Below the pieces are notes generated by a model, which was not told where the DNA came from, did no database searches, and saw only the letters and a program-made list of their open reading frames with translations. From Trichoplax sp. H2 (Eukaryota; Placozoa; Uniplacotomia; Trichoplacea), in the NCBI GenBank assembly GCA_003344405.1, contig NOWV01000344.1, positions 1 to 43,716 on the forward strand: a DNA stretch of 43,716 nt, given 5' to 3'. Below, piece after piece: positions 11,521-22,981 of this stretch (the stretch's first letter is position 1; every line of letters begins with the position of its first letter). The translations under genes and the position numbers were made by a program.

Positions 11521-14500
11521 CTTGATTAGATTGCAGTATTCATGCAAAGTAAAATAAAAAAAAAAGCATTAAATACGCTTCAACACCCTATTAAATCAAT
11601 TTTTTCTAATTAAATGTATTCTTACCTAAACTCTAAACCATAATCTGTTAGTGTTGTAATTGCTTATTCTAAGTTATCTCATTAATTTTGTTTTACTAAT
11701 AATTTTTTTTCAACAACCAAACAAAAATAATCAAAGATGAATGCCGTAGCATACATATGTGATAAATTTTAATTCAAATAATGGTTGCTAGATTCAAACT
11801 TATGATTACAGTACAATCAATGAAAGCTTGCTATTTTTTCCATTTTCTAGTTTTAGATGTAACATTTGTTTAAGTGCGTAGCCTATGAATACTGTAATCG
11901 ATTTATTGTTATGTTAGAGTTCGATACTATATGAAACAGTATATTAAAGCCGATGAAAAAATTGAAATCATCGCCCAGCATAACTATGCAATAATCTTAA
12001 TAACAAGTCTACCAATATGATCCCTTCTATGGTTACGGTTCTTAATATAAATTTATTTATCCTGAGTGTGCGAATCGGCAACATAAATAATTAAAAATCA
12101 GCATTGTAAAGCGTATTACAGACGCATAGCTATTCTAAGAGCTGTAGATTAGAGTAATTTATTATCTATACTGATAATGAAATTTAGATGTAGACAAACA
12201 ATCCGTGAAATTCTATACATGTTCTGATACAGGATTTAAAATTCACAGAGTGCAAGACGAAAGAATTACAATGATTTAGCTTACCGGAATTAGTAACGTA
12301 TAAATTAAAGACATTGTTGAGTTTTAGTTTAATTGGTTAAAATCTGACATGTCCTGCAACACATTGTCAAAATTAATAGACAACTTAATTAGCAATATGA
12401 TGCTAACTTTAAAGATTTCACATCTGTCTTACTGCTATATATTTTCATTTCTTTATTAGATCTAAGCTTTCAGCTAAAAATTATTAATAGGATGAACAAA
12501 ACATGTCATTAATTAATATAAAAAGATTTTCACCTACTATATCATATTCAGTCTTTCAGTTCCGATGATAATACCGTTATTAGCTTAAAGCTATGCAGAG
12601 GTTGTACAATACAGTTTATTAAATTTAGATATATGTATATTAATCATTTTATATTATTTCAAGTGTGCTTTTCAACTTGTTTGTTACGATATTTCAATCA
12701 GTTACGAGTTAAGATACAGTAGTTTCTAAGTTTGTAACGCTATTTCGTTACTATACCTGATCATAAAGGCAAATGGATCAAGCTTAAAAGCCCCTAGAGG
12801 CAGATATTACGTGCACATTGCAATTGTAAATTTCCGTCATTCTTGGTGAATTAATTATTCATTGATTGTAGAGACTTTTTAGTTATAAGTTATTTCTAAT
12901 GTCTCTTGTTTGAAGTACTTTCAGTTATTCTACCGATACTGATAGGATACTTTTACAGCCAGGATATTATATACTGTTAAAACAAATAGTACAGGTATTA
13001 TTAAATGGGTTAGTTTATGGCATAGAATTAATTAATCTCTAATAAATAAATTTATGACCTTCGATCAGTCCCTTGTATAGTGTACTGTAGCTGAAAATGT
13101 ACTATTCTTGTGCGATATCACAGTGCCAACATGTCGTATATTGCAGCTATGATATACTATAAAGTTACAGAATATCGTTTAATATGTATCTATTAAATCA
13201 TGTACTACTCTTATAGAATAATATTACAATGCATGAGTGGTAATATAACTCTTCGAATTGAACAATTGTATTACGTTTTAATAGTTATTAAACTAGCAGA
13301 AAATCGAATCGCTCAGATTAGGCCATTGTGAAATAAACCAAGCCTTAGGAATTCAGATTGGTATAGTGATACATCATTATTACTTTATCACATAGACTAT
13401 TCCAGACGCGCAAATATGCTTTACTTACCTTCAATACAAGTTTGAATTAATCAATTGTCTTTAAAAGTAATAACTCTATAATTACTATTTACTGTTTCTG
13501 TACTGTCATTTTTTTCAATTAATACCGCTTGAAGTGTAGGAGTCTATCGCGATACCGATTTCGATACTCGTATAGCAGACAATAAAACTATTAAATAAAA
13601 AAATTAAGGAGAAGTACACATGGTTAGTTTTCACCTGGAGTGGATTTCTACTTACTTAATTTACATAAACGTTATTTTCATATCAGATGTTTTGATAAAA
13701 GTATAAATGAAATGTATTGCTCTCTATACAACTATTTTTATGCATACAGTTTATGGAAAGATGAGTAAGTGTGTCAGTAACGTTAATCTATGGTAATGAG
13801 CGTTCTAAAATACTAAAAAATTGATTAGATATCAGACGAAAATAACGAAAAAATTACGAAGAAGAAATACCTCAAAAAGCAATAAACGAAATACGATATT
13901 GTCACGCACTTCTAAGGAAAACTTTAAGAATTTTTCTTAATAGTCCACGGTATTGCCTAATAACTTTAGTAGGAGAGGAAAAACTAGTAGGCGCGAAAGT
14001 GCGCTTTACCCGTTAGTTAGGAGATAAGACCGTTGTAGTATTTTAGATACGTGATATGTAACATATACTGTAATTTATATGATGTTAGTAATATGTTATA
14101 TGTTATAGAATATAGTAATACATACAGTATGCAGTATAACTTAGTATTTTAATCACAGTACTATGCGTTAGTATAAATACTCGATCATCCTAAGAATATT
14201 GTCCAATTCACTTTACATCACTTTACTTCACGCCACGTCTTGATACTAACTGTTACACGTTAGTCAAGCTTGTAATACGCGTACTATCGCTTAAATAAAA
14301 CGCCTTCAAAACACACACTCGACCAATATCATATCTATCTCCACGCTCTTCACTACTATTAACGTATGATAGATTTTTACAATAATGATATTGATGTAAA
14401 TGTTCTATTCATACGCTTATTGACTTATTTTTCCGTAGGAATTGATAAACACCAAATATAGAATTGCTGCAATTAAATTTTGTAAATGATTGAAAATATA

Positions 14501-14604
14501 TATACCGTACGTATTCGATTTTATATCTCAGTTATTTTCTCCTTGTCGGATATAGCATCCCGTCTATCGAACTTTTCAAGTTTACAAAAGGAAATATAGA
14601 AAAC
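11521..14604. other. Intergenic, nothing recognised
   Basis: AT-rich sequence upstream of the plus-strand GPCR. No coding frame, RNA gene or tandem array was found. The last ~110 bp before the GPCR start contain TATA-like runs (ATATATATA near 14496), which mean little in DNA this AT-rich. Confidence 0.5.
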
Positions 14605-15561
14605 ATGAACACTTCAAATACTTCGAATGAAACTAAAGCCATTCCGATCATGACTGTCCGCGTTGTTGCTTTTAGTAGCTTTCCAGTATTTATACTAGGA
14701 ATAACATTAAATTTATTACTGATCAGAATTTTATTTACTGATCCTAACTTCCGTAAAACAACTTATCGTCTAATACGAATGGCAGCAATATCTGATGCTA
14801 TCGGTGGGATAACATTTCTTCCTGTGATAGTCCTTTTTTGGATTGAGAGAGATTATAAGCTCAGCGCCATTGTGTGTAAAATCAGCTTTTCTAGCAATTA
14901 TGTATCTACTTCCATTTCTACTATGACATTAGCATTAATCGCAGTGGATCGCTATTTCGTTGTCATTAGACCACTCTCGATGTTTTATAAATGCCATAAA
15001 AAAAAATTTCTCATTTTAACTCAAATCTTTATTTGGATAGCATCGATATCGATTGCATCACCAATCCTAGTGTTTCTAACTGCGATCCCTGGCAAACTTT
15101 CTGTTTGTGATTATGCTGTTAAGGACCTTTCTGTTTCGATATATATTTTCCATTTAGTAACTCTGACTTATATTATTCCTGTTACCATCATTATTATCGC
15201 TTATACAAAAATTATAATCTTTCAAAGAAATTATACCAGGCCTGGATTTTGGACATCGGAGCAGCTTCAAGATGATTTCATGAAAAGAATGAAATTTAAC
15301 AAAATGCTAATATTTATAACATGTTGTTATGTAGGGATAGGAATCCCTCATTTATTTTCTACTATGATCTTAGCAGCAATGGGGCAAACATTTACACACG
15401 CTTCTGGCAATAGTGCTATTTTAGCAGCTGTTATTCAGGCTTCTGTCGCTTGTATGTATGCAATAGGTGTTCTCAATCCGCTTGTCTATATAATATTTGA
15501 TAAACAAATCAGGATCGCTATGTTCTCAAAATTGAAACGACTGTTCTGTTGTAACTGCTAA
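14605..15561 (+). CDS. Class A (rhodopsin-like) G-protein-coupled receptor, 318 aa, intronless
   Basis: An intact seven-transmembrane receptor of the plasma membrane. The extracellular N-terminus has three N-glycosylation sequons (residues 2, 5, 8). Hallmarks are N36 in TM1, D64 in TM2, C91 and C168 as the TM3-ECL2 disulfide pair, DRY at 115-117, W144 in TM4, P248 in TM6 and NPLVY at 291-295 in TM7. The C-terminus ends CCNC (315-318), a likely palmitoylation site. The usual CWxP of TM6 is replaced by CYVGIGIP, so the toggle-switch tryptophan is missing. Length and lack of introns fit lineage-expanded class A receptors. The ligand cannot be told from sequence; peptide or amine are both possible. 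The ATG at 14605 has A at -3 and opens the only full-length frame. The gene sits on a contig bounded by two gaps, so its genomic position is less certain than its identity. Confidence 0.93.
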   Translation: MNTSNTSNETKAIPIMTVRVVAFSSFPVFILGITLNLLLIRILFTDPNFRKTTYRLIRMAAISDAIGGITFLPVIVLFWIERDYKLSAIVCKISFSSNYVSTSISTMTLALIAVDRYFVVIRPLSMFYKCHKKKFLILTQIFIWIASISIASPILVFLTAIPGKLSVCDYAVKDLSVSIYIFHLVTLTYIIPVTIIIIAYTKIIIFQRNYTRPGFWTSEQLQDDFMKRMKFNKMLIFITCCYVGIGIPHLFSTMILAAMGQTFTHASGNSAILAAVIQASVACMYAIGVLNPLVYIIFDKQIRIAMFSKLKRLFCCNC

Positions 15562-15751
15562 ATGTCCGCTCTTAATATTTCCTTCGTGTAATCCATTATA
15601 ATTAATGTTTTGTGTGCATTTTGAATATTTTCTGATACTAGTCATAGATATAAAGAAGTAAGAAGTCATTTATCTTAAATTGCTTTAAAAATGTGTGCAT
15701 CCAGGTTAATGTTTCCAGTAGTGTACTAAGATTGTTAAATAATTGTTTTAT
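15562..15751. other. 3' flank of the plus-strand GPCR
   Basis: Sequence between the stop codon and a gap. No canonical AATAAA is seen in the first 100 bp. Confidence 0.4.
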
Positions 15752-15771
15752 NNNNNNNNNNNNNNNNNNNN
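15752..15771. other. Assembly gap (20 N)
   Basis: Twenty N placeholder. Confidence 0.99.
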
Positions 15772-16012
15772 CTAGAATAATTATTAATTAATAGAATAGT
15801 GTAAATTGTACTTGAAAAACGATTAATGGAAATATGGTTAAATTGTCAATTGTTAGGAATTGTTTTAATAAAAGAGACTGGTTAAAAATTATGGTATAGA
15901 TGGAAATTTAGAGTAATATAATTTAAAATGATTGTTTTCGTACATTAGGCAGAGAGAGAGTATAGCTAGTTGTTAATTGCCGAATTGAATAGTGAGTAAA
16001 ATAAAATTAAGA
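15772..16012. repeat. Gap-flank triplicate, copy 3
   Basis: Looks identical over 241 bp to 11109-11349, and starts at the first base after the gap. Here the sequence continues smoothly past the point where copy 1 is cut by its gap, as expected if copies 1 and 3 are one locus. Confidence 0.95.
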
Positions 16013-16330
16013 GGATTGCATCTCATATAAATCTATGTTAGATTTATCTTATAGAAACTATATAATTTATACGTGTTTTGAATATCACTTATGTATGGGC
16101 TAATCTTGTTAAAGGTATATAAGAGCTTCACGACTAACTATCAGAAAAGAGAAGTAGATGAAGCTGTAGTAAGAGTATTATTAATAAAGGCTGTTTACCT
16201 AATGCAAAACAGTTCTTAAGTATTTAGCTGACTAAGGTAGTTTCACTAGGTTGTAGTGACTAAAGACGTTTAGGAGAAATAAGCTTAGGACTAGTAATAA
16301 TTTTAAACTTGTTGCAATCGTGGTTGTAAC
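16013..16330. other. Intergenic, nothing recognised
   Basis: About 320 bp between the triplicated gap flank and duplicated block A. No feature is seen. Confidence 0.4.
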
Positions 16331-17236
16331 AAGTGGTAAATCAAATCAACTTACTTAGTTACTACGTCTTCTTTAATGTCTTTGATAGCCGTTTATTTTA
16401 ATCATACTTAGGACTGATCTGAACAAGTAAAAACTACTTATTTGCGAATACTAAGTTGAATTCATCGTATGCTACATTTAGTTCAGACAAGTATTTTATA
16501 ATAATCGATTTTATAACTGATTATCTAACGAGTGAGATACTACATAATGCAATAGACCAATAAGCTTTAACAGACTAGGAAAGCTTCTCACAACAGGAGA
16601 TCTTGAATAAAAAGAACAAAAAACAAGAACAGATGAAAGTAGCTACTTAATTACACTATTTAACTTATTTACAACCTAAAAGAATTGCAAATAAGTTCAC
16701 TTAAAATTAGCAAAAGTTAGTACGAGAACAAAACTGAATAACTAGTAATAAATCCTGAGAAGCTGAAATCATTATATTTGAATTATCATAAAATATTTCT
16801 CATACATACCTTATCATTTTCCGAAAGACCTAAATTTGGTATTATTTTTAAATAATTTATAAATCGTCATAGCGTGTTGACAATAATAACTCTTCTAAAA
16901 GCTTCACTACAAGTCAAATCCTAAAGCTCAACATTTATACTGTAGATCAAACAATCGATCGGCTAGTTCTTTACTTTAAAAATAAAACCGAATTCCAGGG
17001 TAAAATCAACTTAAATACCAAATAAAACATACGATTTAGAGCAAAAATTAATTTAATCAACACACGCCAACATTTTACATAATATCGATCGTATACTATA
17101 CTCGTATAATACTGCATTCAACTATAATTAGTCGGAATTAAATAAAAGTTCAGTTGTTACCTTCATTACTTCTTCTTATGTTATTTAAATGAAATACTAC
17201 AATGTCTATGAAAACTACAAATTAGCGTCACAAAAT
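16331..17236. repeat. Segmental duplication block A1
   Basis: Colinear with 21819-22981 at about 75-80% by eye. Shared anchors include AAGTGGTAAAT, ACTACAAGTCAAATCC, ATCAACCGATCGG-like and TAATATCGATCG segments. It lacks the solo LTR that interrupts the other copy, so it preserves the empty site near 16470 (GCTAC/ATTTAG). Confidence 0.8.
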
Positions 17237-17240
17237 ATTA

Positions 17241-17926
17241 AAGGTCTTACGAGTACGTTATATTACTAAGTTTAAGATAATTCCGAAATCGGCATGCTCC
17301 TAGCAATAATATCGACCCTAATACGAGCTCTACAAAGCTTATAACTGTCGATCTGCCTTCATTTGAAAGCTTACATGTACTGCTTGTGTAGGATCGCCTA
17401 TATTATTGAGTTGCTTGATAGATTTGTTCATATCTAATCTAGACAATTTATAATCAAATTAGCTACTAATTAATGTAATTTAATTCAAAAAATTGGAGAC
17501 ATGAATAAAAATAAACTTTGATCTCGAACCAACGACTAGCACCAAGATTGCCAAACTAAACATTATAACATGCTATGATACGCGATACAGTAATGACTCT
17601 TGTATGCAATAGCACAAATTAGTGAGCTCATTAATTTATCTTTTTACTCTATTCTATAGTGACGGCAATCAATATTTCATATTGAATGTTTAATTTATAC
17701 AAAAGATAGCAGAAATGATTAAATAGAATTGGTTGCAATATCTATCAAATATTAATGAATATTTATTATTATCTGCTGGCAAGGATAAAATTTCGTATGA
17801 GTATTTTCCAGCGTAGTTAACCTGTATATGCCATCAAATATATCCCTGTTAATAGTATTTATCCTCTATAATTTTGCTCATAGCAGTAGGGGAAAAGTAT
17901 TTCACCACAATTCATAGATTAAAATT
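17241..17926. repeat. Segmental duplication block A2
   Basis: Colinear with 24907-25737, with anchors CTCCTAGCAA, AATATCGACCCTA, GATTGTTCGTATC-like and TATTTATCCTC. In this copy A1 and A2 are adjacent; in the other a ~1.9-kb GPCR-bearing segment separates them. The other copy also has about 130 extra bp near 25250-25380. Confidence 0.8.
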
Positions 17927-18059
17927 AAAGAATAAAAATTAAAGAATAGATTTTTCATTGTAGGTATTTTCTTTCGAACTAAATGAAATCGGTAAATGAA
18001 AGCTCAATATATATAAGGCAGCACAAGCATTTATTTTAAAAATGAATCCGCTTCTTGCT
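17927..18059. other. Short spacer before the unknown-family pseudogene
   Basis: AT-rich sequence with a directly repeated AAAATTAAAGAATA at 17921-17945. Nothing else is seen. Confidence 0.4.
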
Positions 18060-19292
18060 TGCTACTTTGAATGAAGAGTTGTCTGCAGTTTCGAAGCTTG
18101 ATGAAGAATATTCTCAATACTGTCACAGTATACATGCCACAAGAATAGTCCGGAGGCATTTTCTAGACAGTATCCCTATTCAAAGGCTTTCTTTCGATAA
18201 AATTAGAACTCCTTGTTCTGGATTTCGCCATTACAAAAAATTTCTTTAGCCTTTTCATTAGGATACTGTCCATAATTCGATGTACAAGCTAGAAATTTAT
18301 CAATAGGACCTAATGAGACTATTTCTGTTACCCAGTCATCAAGAGACGGAAGATAGTTAAAATCTCTGGCTGTAATCCCAATTATAATATAGGCCGGGGG
18401 TTTCTTTTTTAAGGTACGAAGGAAAACATTCTGATATCCAGTTAAGGTAGCATCAAAATAAAGAAAGACCTCATTTTCTACCTGATAATTTCTGTCTATA
18501 CTCTTTAGCTGAGCGTGCAACACTATTGGGATCTTGTAAGTTAAAATAGCTTGAACGATTACTTTGCTGACCCAAAAGCATGGCAAGCACGAGATATTAT
18601 GGTGGATGATTAAATTATCGGCTGCGATCATATGTTTTACAGTCTGATGTAATTCTAATTGAGGTGCCAATCGTTGAATTAGCTCTACTGAATATTCGGA
18701 CAGATTTTGTCTTAAACGGCTTACAAGCCTACTGGCAAATCTAGATCCTATATAACTAATTTCTGCGAGTTTTTTAGGATCTGTATGCTCGTTCACGACT
18801 AGCGGATTTTCTTTCTTAGGTGCTTTGCATACCTTCACTTTTGTAAGCAAGTAAGATTGGATCAGAAAAAGCTCGCTAAAGTTTAAATGAATTTCTATAT
18901 CGCTTTTAAATAAATTAGATAAAGATCTTGTTTGAGCAATCCGATCAATATTTTAGATTAGGTTAAGGCAATTTATTTTGATTTGACGTATCTCCAAAAG
19001 AAGGGCATGGCTATCTACTGGATATTTCATGAAGATAATAGCAATTTGAAGAGATCTAATTTGGCAAGCATTTTTTCCAAAAAGTAGAACAAAGTTGTTA
19101 ATATTTTTCTTCGCTACGAATTCTAAAACTTTTTCTGTAGCAATTATTAGGAGTAGATATTCTTGGAGGCGATTTCCCAATTTTTTCTTTCTATTATTAT
19201 TAGGATCGTAAGGACGTAATTGACTTTAGAGAAAATCTTTTTGATTATTGAAAAGAGATAGTGAGTTTTTTCGGATTTCATTTTTTTTAAAA
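18060..19292 (-). pseudogene. Decayed paralogue of the unrecognised protein at 6943-8136
   Basis: The whole length aligns with the intact minus-strand gene, from the region of its start codon to its last residues. One frame runs through the copy but is stopped four times: TAA after DFL near the N-terminus, TAA in LI*NID (about 18954), TAA in KEF*FY (about 18204) and TAG in AFE*GY. The intact gene has Leu, Gln, Glu and Trp at these places. No frameshift is seen; the only length change I noticed is an in-frame gain of about five codons near NEKAKEIF. The longest open piece (18203-18850) retains the conserved CFW..KVI, KS.DRNYQ and LPS..DW patches. Nucleotide similarity extends about 30 bp past the stop codon of the intact copy. 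I read it as a disabled duplicate, relatively young as a pseudogene but old as a gene. Confidence 0.85.
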
Positions 19293-20882
19293 TCGTAATT
19301 AATCGATTGGCTGCTATTAATAATCGACTAGAAATTGAACTAAAAATGAAAATAAGCTTACTGTTTATGAATTTCTACGGAAATTTTAAGAGTCCAACGT
19401 ATAATACATTATATGAATGCTGAAAATAATCCTCAGCCAGAATGGATATAATTCAATCTCAAACTGTTCTTTAAAAGCTTTCAGTATAACTAAGCATATT
19501 GTGCTCGCTCAACTTTACAATATGCTTTAAAGTCGATGAGAATCTTTTTTGTAATCATATTTATGAGAAAATAATATACGTATGTCTGTGTGATGAATGA
19601 TAATATAGCACAATGTACTATAATAATTCATCGCGATAGGGGTATTTTGACAAGGTTAAACAAAAATATCGAATAAGCAATTGTTTAAAAGTAATCCATT
19701 ACAGTACAATGTTCAATAACTTTAATATACACAAAATATACATGTAGTACTGCCCATTAGAAAGCAAGCATGAATATCAGACCATATGTTGATGGATTAT
19801 CGCTATGTGCAACAAATTAGAAGATACAATGGAAGCGAATTACAAGGCTCAAAGCATACAAACTATTGTCGAAAATCAAGCTTACAAAATTGTATTTACT
19901 TTTGTATCTAACAACGTTAGTCTAGGAATTGTTATTCTGGAGACATAACAACTTGATTAAATATAATCAACATGTACAATTAAGTATGATGCACATGAAC
20001 GGCTAAATGGCGTAGAATGGCCAACCCAACATATAAATATGAATATTCTATTGTGAGCTGTTTTCCACAAAAGAAACAGAACAACTTGATGGAATAGAAC
20101 CGTTTCATAAGCACGGTATATGGAACGTACATATGAGTGTGTTTCTGTCAAAGGATGATACTGTTAGAGGTCGTATAAGAATAATATTTATGCATCATAA
20201 ATATATACGCTTAAAAGCGAAGAATTACTACCAAACCAGGTAGATGCATTGGTGTACAAATCAATCCCCTTCACGGGTTAAGCATGGCCTTGTAAGCGTA
20301 CGTCAACTGTATATCTTATATAGATTATCATATCCCATCAAAATGGCATTTATAACTATAAGTAGTATAATTATGAATGACTACTAAGTAAAATTCTAAT
20401 GATCTCGTTTACTAAACCGTATTTATCCTATAGAATAATTTATACCACCGCATGTTACTAAGGTATTGGCATTGTCTTTTCCAAGCCCGATATAAAATGG
20501 ATAACTTGACCAAAAGATTGGTTATCATCGTTGCCTACAACAACGGTGATACCGATTGCTATATTTCATTATTGGACGCTAATTTCATCTTGACGGCCAA
20601 CTGCCTCAATTAAATTAGAATTATGGCAAAATTAAGTAGCAACAGCAATCATAAAAGACACAATATCTATTAGTATATGTTCAAGGAGACTTGAATGTAT
20701 TTATCAAATTACGTTAAGGAATGGTTTTCATAAATAGACGAAGTAATCATTTGCTATACGTATGTTATCAATTCGGTCTATTAGATAAAAGTTAAAATCA
20801 ATATAGTAAGAACAAAATTTCCTTATAGATGCGCAAGATAATAATGGATGCTAATTATTATAAAGATTCATCTGTGTAATGA
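19293..20882. other. Intergenic, nothing recognised
   Basis: No coding frame above noise, no RNA gene and no tandem repeat were found between the pseudogene and LTR copy 2. Confidence 0.5.
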
Positions 20883-21440
20883 TGTAATGTAACTTAGTAT
20901 TATGATTGTAGACTATTAACTATATCTAGTATGATGTACGATAGCGTGACTTCTATATTTATCGTAATACATATTTAGTAGCTCATAACTATAAACTGTA
21001 ATGATCGATTCTATGCTACGATACAGATGACTATATATAGTAGAGTTTAGAGTTACTATTAAGGTTAAAGGTAAAACTAGAACTGTAATTAATACATTAG
21101 GATATGGTTAGTACATTGTGTTTTGGCTGGTGTAAATAATGTCTACGAAAATACTGTAGTCGTTTCCATATTGGATTAATAATGATTCGCTGTAAAATAT
21201 TGCTACTCATAACAATTTTAATATATGTAAATATAGCAGAATATTGCTAAGCTGATTGTAGCTGTGAATGCTACTGAAAAGTATGAAAGCTGGCAAATTT
21301 AGATTATTCTGTTAGTTCGTTCTCGAAGGCTTTGGTAGTAATATTCGGTTAGAGTAAAGCTGTGTTTAGTTGATCTTTGTATAAGATTGAATAAAGCCCT
21401 TATTTTCTACAAATTTTTGATTTCTTGATCGGTTCTATCA
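20883..21440 (+). mobile_element. LTR-like repeat copy 2 (Ty3/gypsy-type)
   Basis: 558 bp with the same TGTAATGTAACTTAGTATT start and TATCA end as 2313-2862. The internal stretch around GGATATGGTTA...TTTTGGCTGGTGTAAATAATGT is well conserved between copies. It is followed at 21446 by a primer-binding-site-like TGGCGCTGCCAGTAGGG and then a gag-like scrap, so this is the 5' LTR of a mostly deleted element. No 3' LTR is seen. Confidence 0.6.
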
Positions 21441-21445
21441 CGTTT

Positions 21446-21464
21446 TGGCGCTGCCAGTAGGGTA
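21446..21464 (+). other. Primer-binding-site-like sequence after LTR copy 2
   Basis: TGGCGCTGCCAGTAGGG starts five bases after the LTR end, the usual position for minus-strand priming in LTR retrotransposons. Nine leading bases match the site after copy 1. Confidence 0.5.
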
Positions 21465-21491
21465 TTTCAAAGTAGCATCATTATACAAAGA

Positions 21492-21650
21492 TGGAGACAC
21501 AGCAAGAATTCTTTTGATGGTGTTTTTCTGTTAGCCAGATGAAATTCCAAGATTCGATAGACGAAGGAACGAAGCTAATAATTAACGTTTATGGTTTTAT
21601 CGAGGAACGAAGCCAGTGAGCAGCTGATGACCAAGAAGCAGGAGCAATAG
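21492..21650 (+). pseudogene. Truncated gag-like remnant of an LTR retrotransposon
   Basis: An ATG about 46 bp after the primer-binding site opens a frame beginning METQQEFF, then TGA, then a further coding-like stretch to a second stop near 21619. A short Gln/Phe-rich start so close to the primer site resembles the beginning of Ty3/gypsy gag proteins. The element is cut off where dispersed repeat C begins. It is non-functional, and the family assignment is inference from position. Confidence 0.4.
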
Positions 21651-21818
21651 ATAAAAAATTTAGATTGTTTAAGGTTAATTGTTTGTCTTAGTCTTTTTTA
21701 CTATATTTACTCTAACCTACTACATACATAATCACCTACAAGTATCGATATTTGCAGGTGTACAAATGAAGAATAATTTCTAGCTAGGATATGATCTTTC
21801 TAGTTCTGGCTCCCTGTT
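21650..21818. repeat. Dispersed repeat C, copy 2
   Basis: Second copy of 10899-11055, directly joined to block B1. It may be part of the same duplicated unit as blocks A and B. Confidence 0.7.
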
Positions 21819-22981
21819 AAGTGGTAAATTAAATCAACTTATTTAGCTACTATATCTCCTTTAATGTCTTCTTTGATGGTCATCAAGTAGTAATACTTAA
21901 GATTAATCTAAACAAGCAAAAACTACCTATATGCCAATTAAAAGTTAAGTTATTATATGTTACTGTTACGGAGCCATGCTCCGAAATATTAATTGCTATG
22001 TTAATTAAAATATCTCATTTAAATTATTGTTTGCTCCAGTAGCTTGTTAGATATTAATATTTATTAATAAGTACTTGTTCAATATTGTTGACGTGTCGGA
22101 GCTAGCACGCTTAGTCTGTAAGCTTTAATTAATAACACCTTAAGCGTAAGATCAATTACTTTGCAGAGCCTTGAGGCTCTAGTTGCTATACTAAGATATG
22201 TATACTGTACAGTGTAAGCCGCTATTTCAAGAATATTCACAAGTGTACCATCGTCAAGACTATAAAAAGCGGAGCACTAGCTTAGCTTCTCAGTTCCAGT
22301 TAGTCATTTGCAGGATCTTTTGACTATTATTGCTAAGAATATTCTTATATTTTTCTTTAGTACATTTTACGACTAAGGTTAACGAAAATAAAGTAAAGTA
22401 TTTAAACCTATTACTCAGTAGTAGCTTATTGTGTAGCTGAGAGTTAGTTGGGAACACAAGTACTAGTGAAGATAGTATTTAAGACCCGTTTCTTGTTACA
22501 AAGAAGAATTGTAACAGTTACCTTTAGTTTATACAAGAATTTTTTAATAATTGATTTTATTACGGATTGTCTAACGATTGAGATCTACATAATGCAGTGT
22601 TACCGCAATAGTTATAACAAGTTGACAACAATAACTCATCCGACAGCTTTACTACAAGTCAAATCCGAAAGGTCAATATTCATAGATCTATCAACCGATC
22701 GGTTCATTCTTTAATCTTAAAAATAAAGCCAAATTCTAAGGTAAAATCTACTTTAATACCAAATAAAGACATACCATTTAGAGAGAAAATTGGTTTAGTC
22801 GGTACACAGCAACTTTTATATAATATCGATCGCATACTGTAGCTGTATAATACTGTATACAACTATAATATATAATTAGTCGGAATCAAATGAAGTTCTG
22901 TCGTTATCTTCTCTATTTTTCTTATATTATTCAAATAAATATTACAATGTCTATGAAAACTAAAAATTAGCCTCATAAAAT
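21819..22981. repeat. Segmental duplication block B1 (contains a solo LTR)
   Basis: Paralogous to 16331-17236. The 553-bp LTR at 21964-22516 plus a 5-bp target duplication accounts for most of the extra length. Confidence 0.8.
21959..22521 (+). mobile_element. Solo LTR with perfect 5-bp target-site duplication
   Basis: The element itself is 21964-22516. It starts TGTTACGG and ends TTGTAACA, so it has a TGTTAC/GTAACA terminal inverted repeat. It is flanked by GTTAC on both sides (21959-21963 and 22517-22521). The paralogous block A has the unoccupied site near 16470, confirming the boundaries. Inside are a perfect stem CGGAGC-CAT-GCTCCG (21969-21983), a second stem AGAGCC-TTGA-GGCTCT (22165-22180) and a TATA-like ACTATAAAAAG near 22260, a likely LTR promoter. 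No internal genes remain, so an LTR-LTR recombination probably removed them. An open frame at 22448-22714 that crosses the 3' end is incidental. Confidence 0.8.

Noticed and set aside
17524-17560. tRNA-like T-arm / B-box word (GGTTCGAGATC on the minus strand) in block A2, with a diverged version in B2
   Set aside because: There is no matching A-box, acceptor stem or anticodon arm around it, and the second copy has lost the word. It is not enough for a tRNA or a SINE call.
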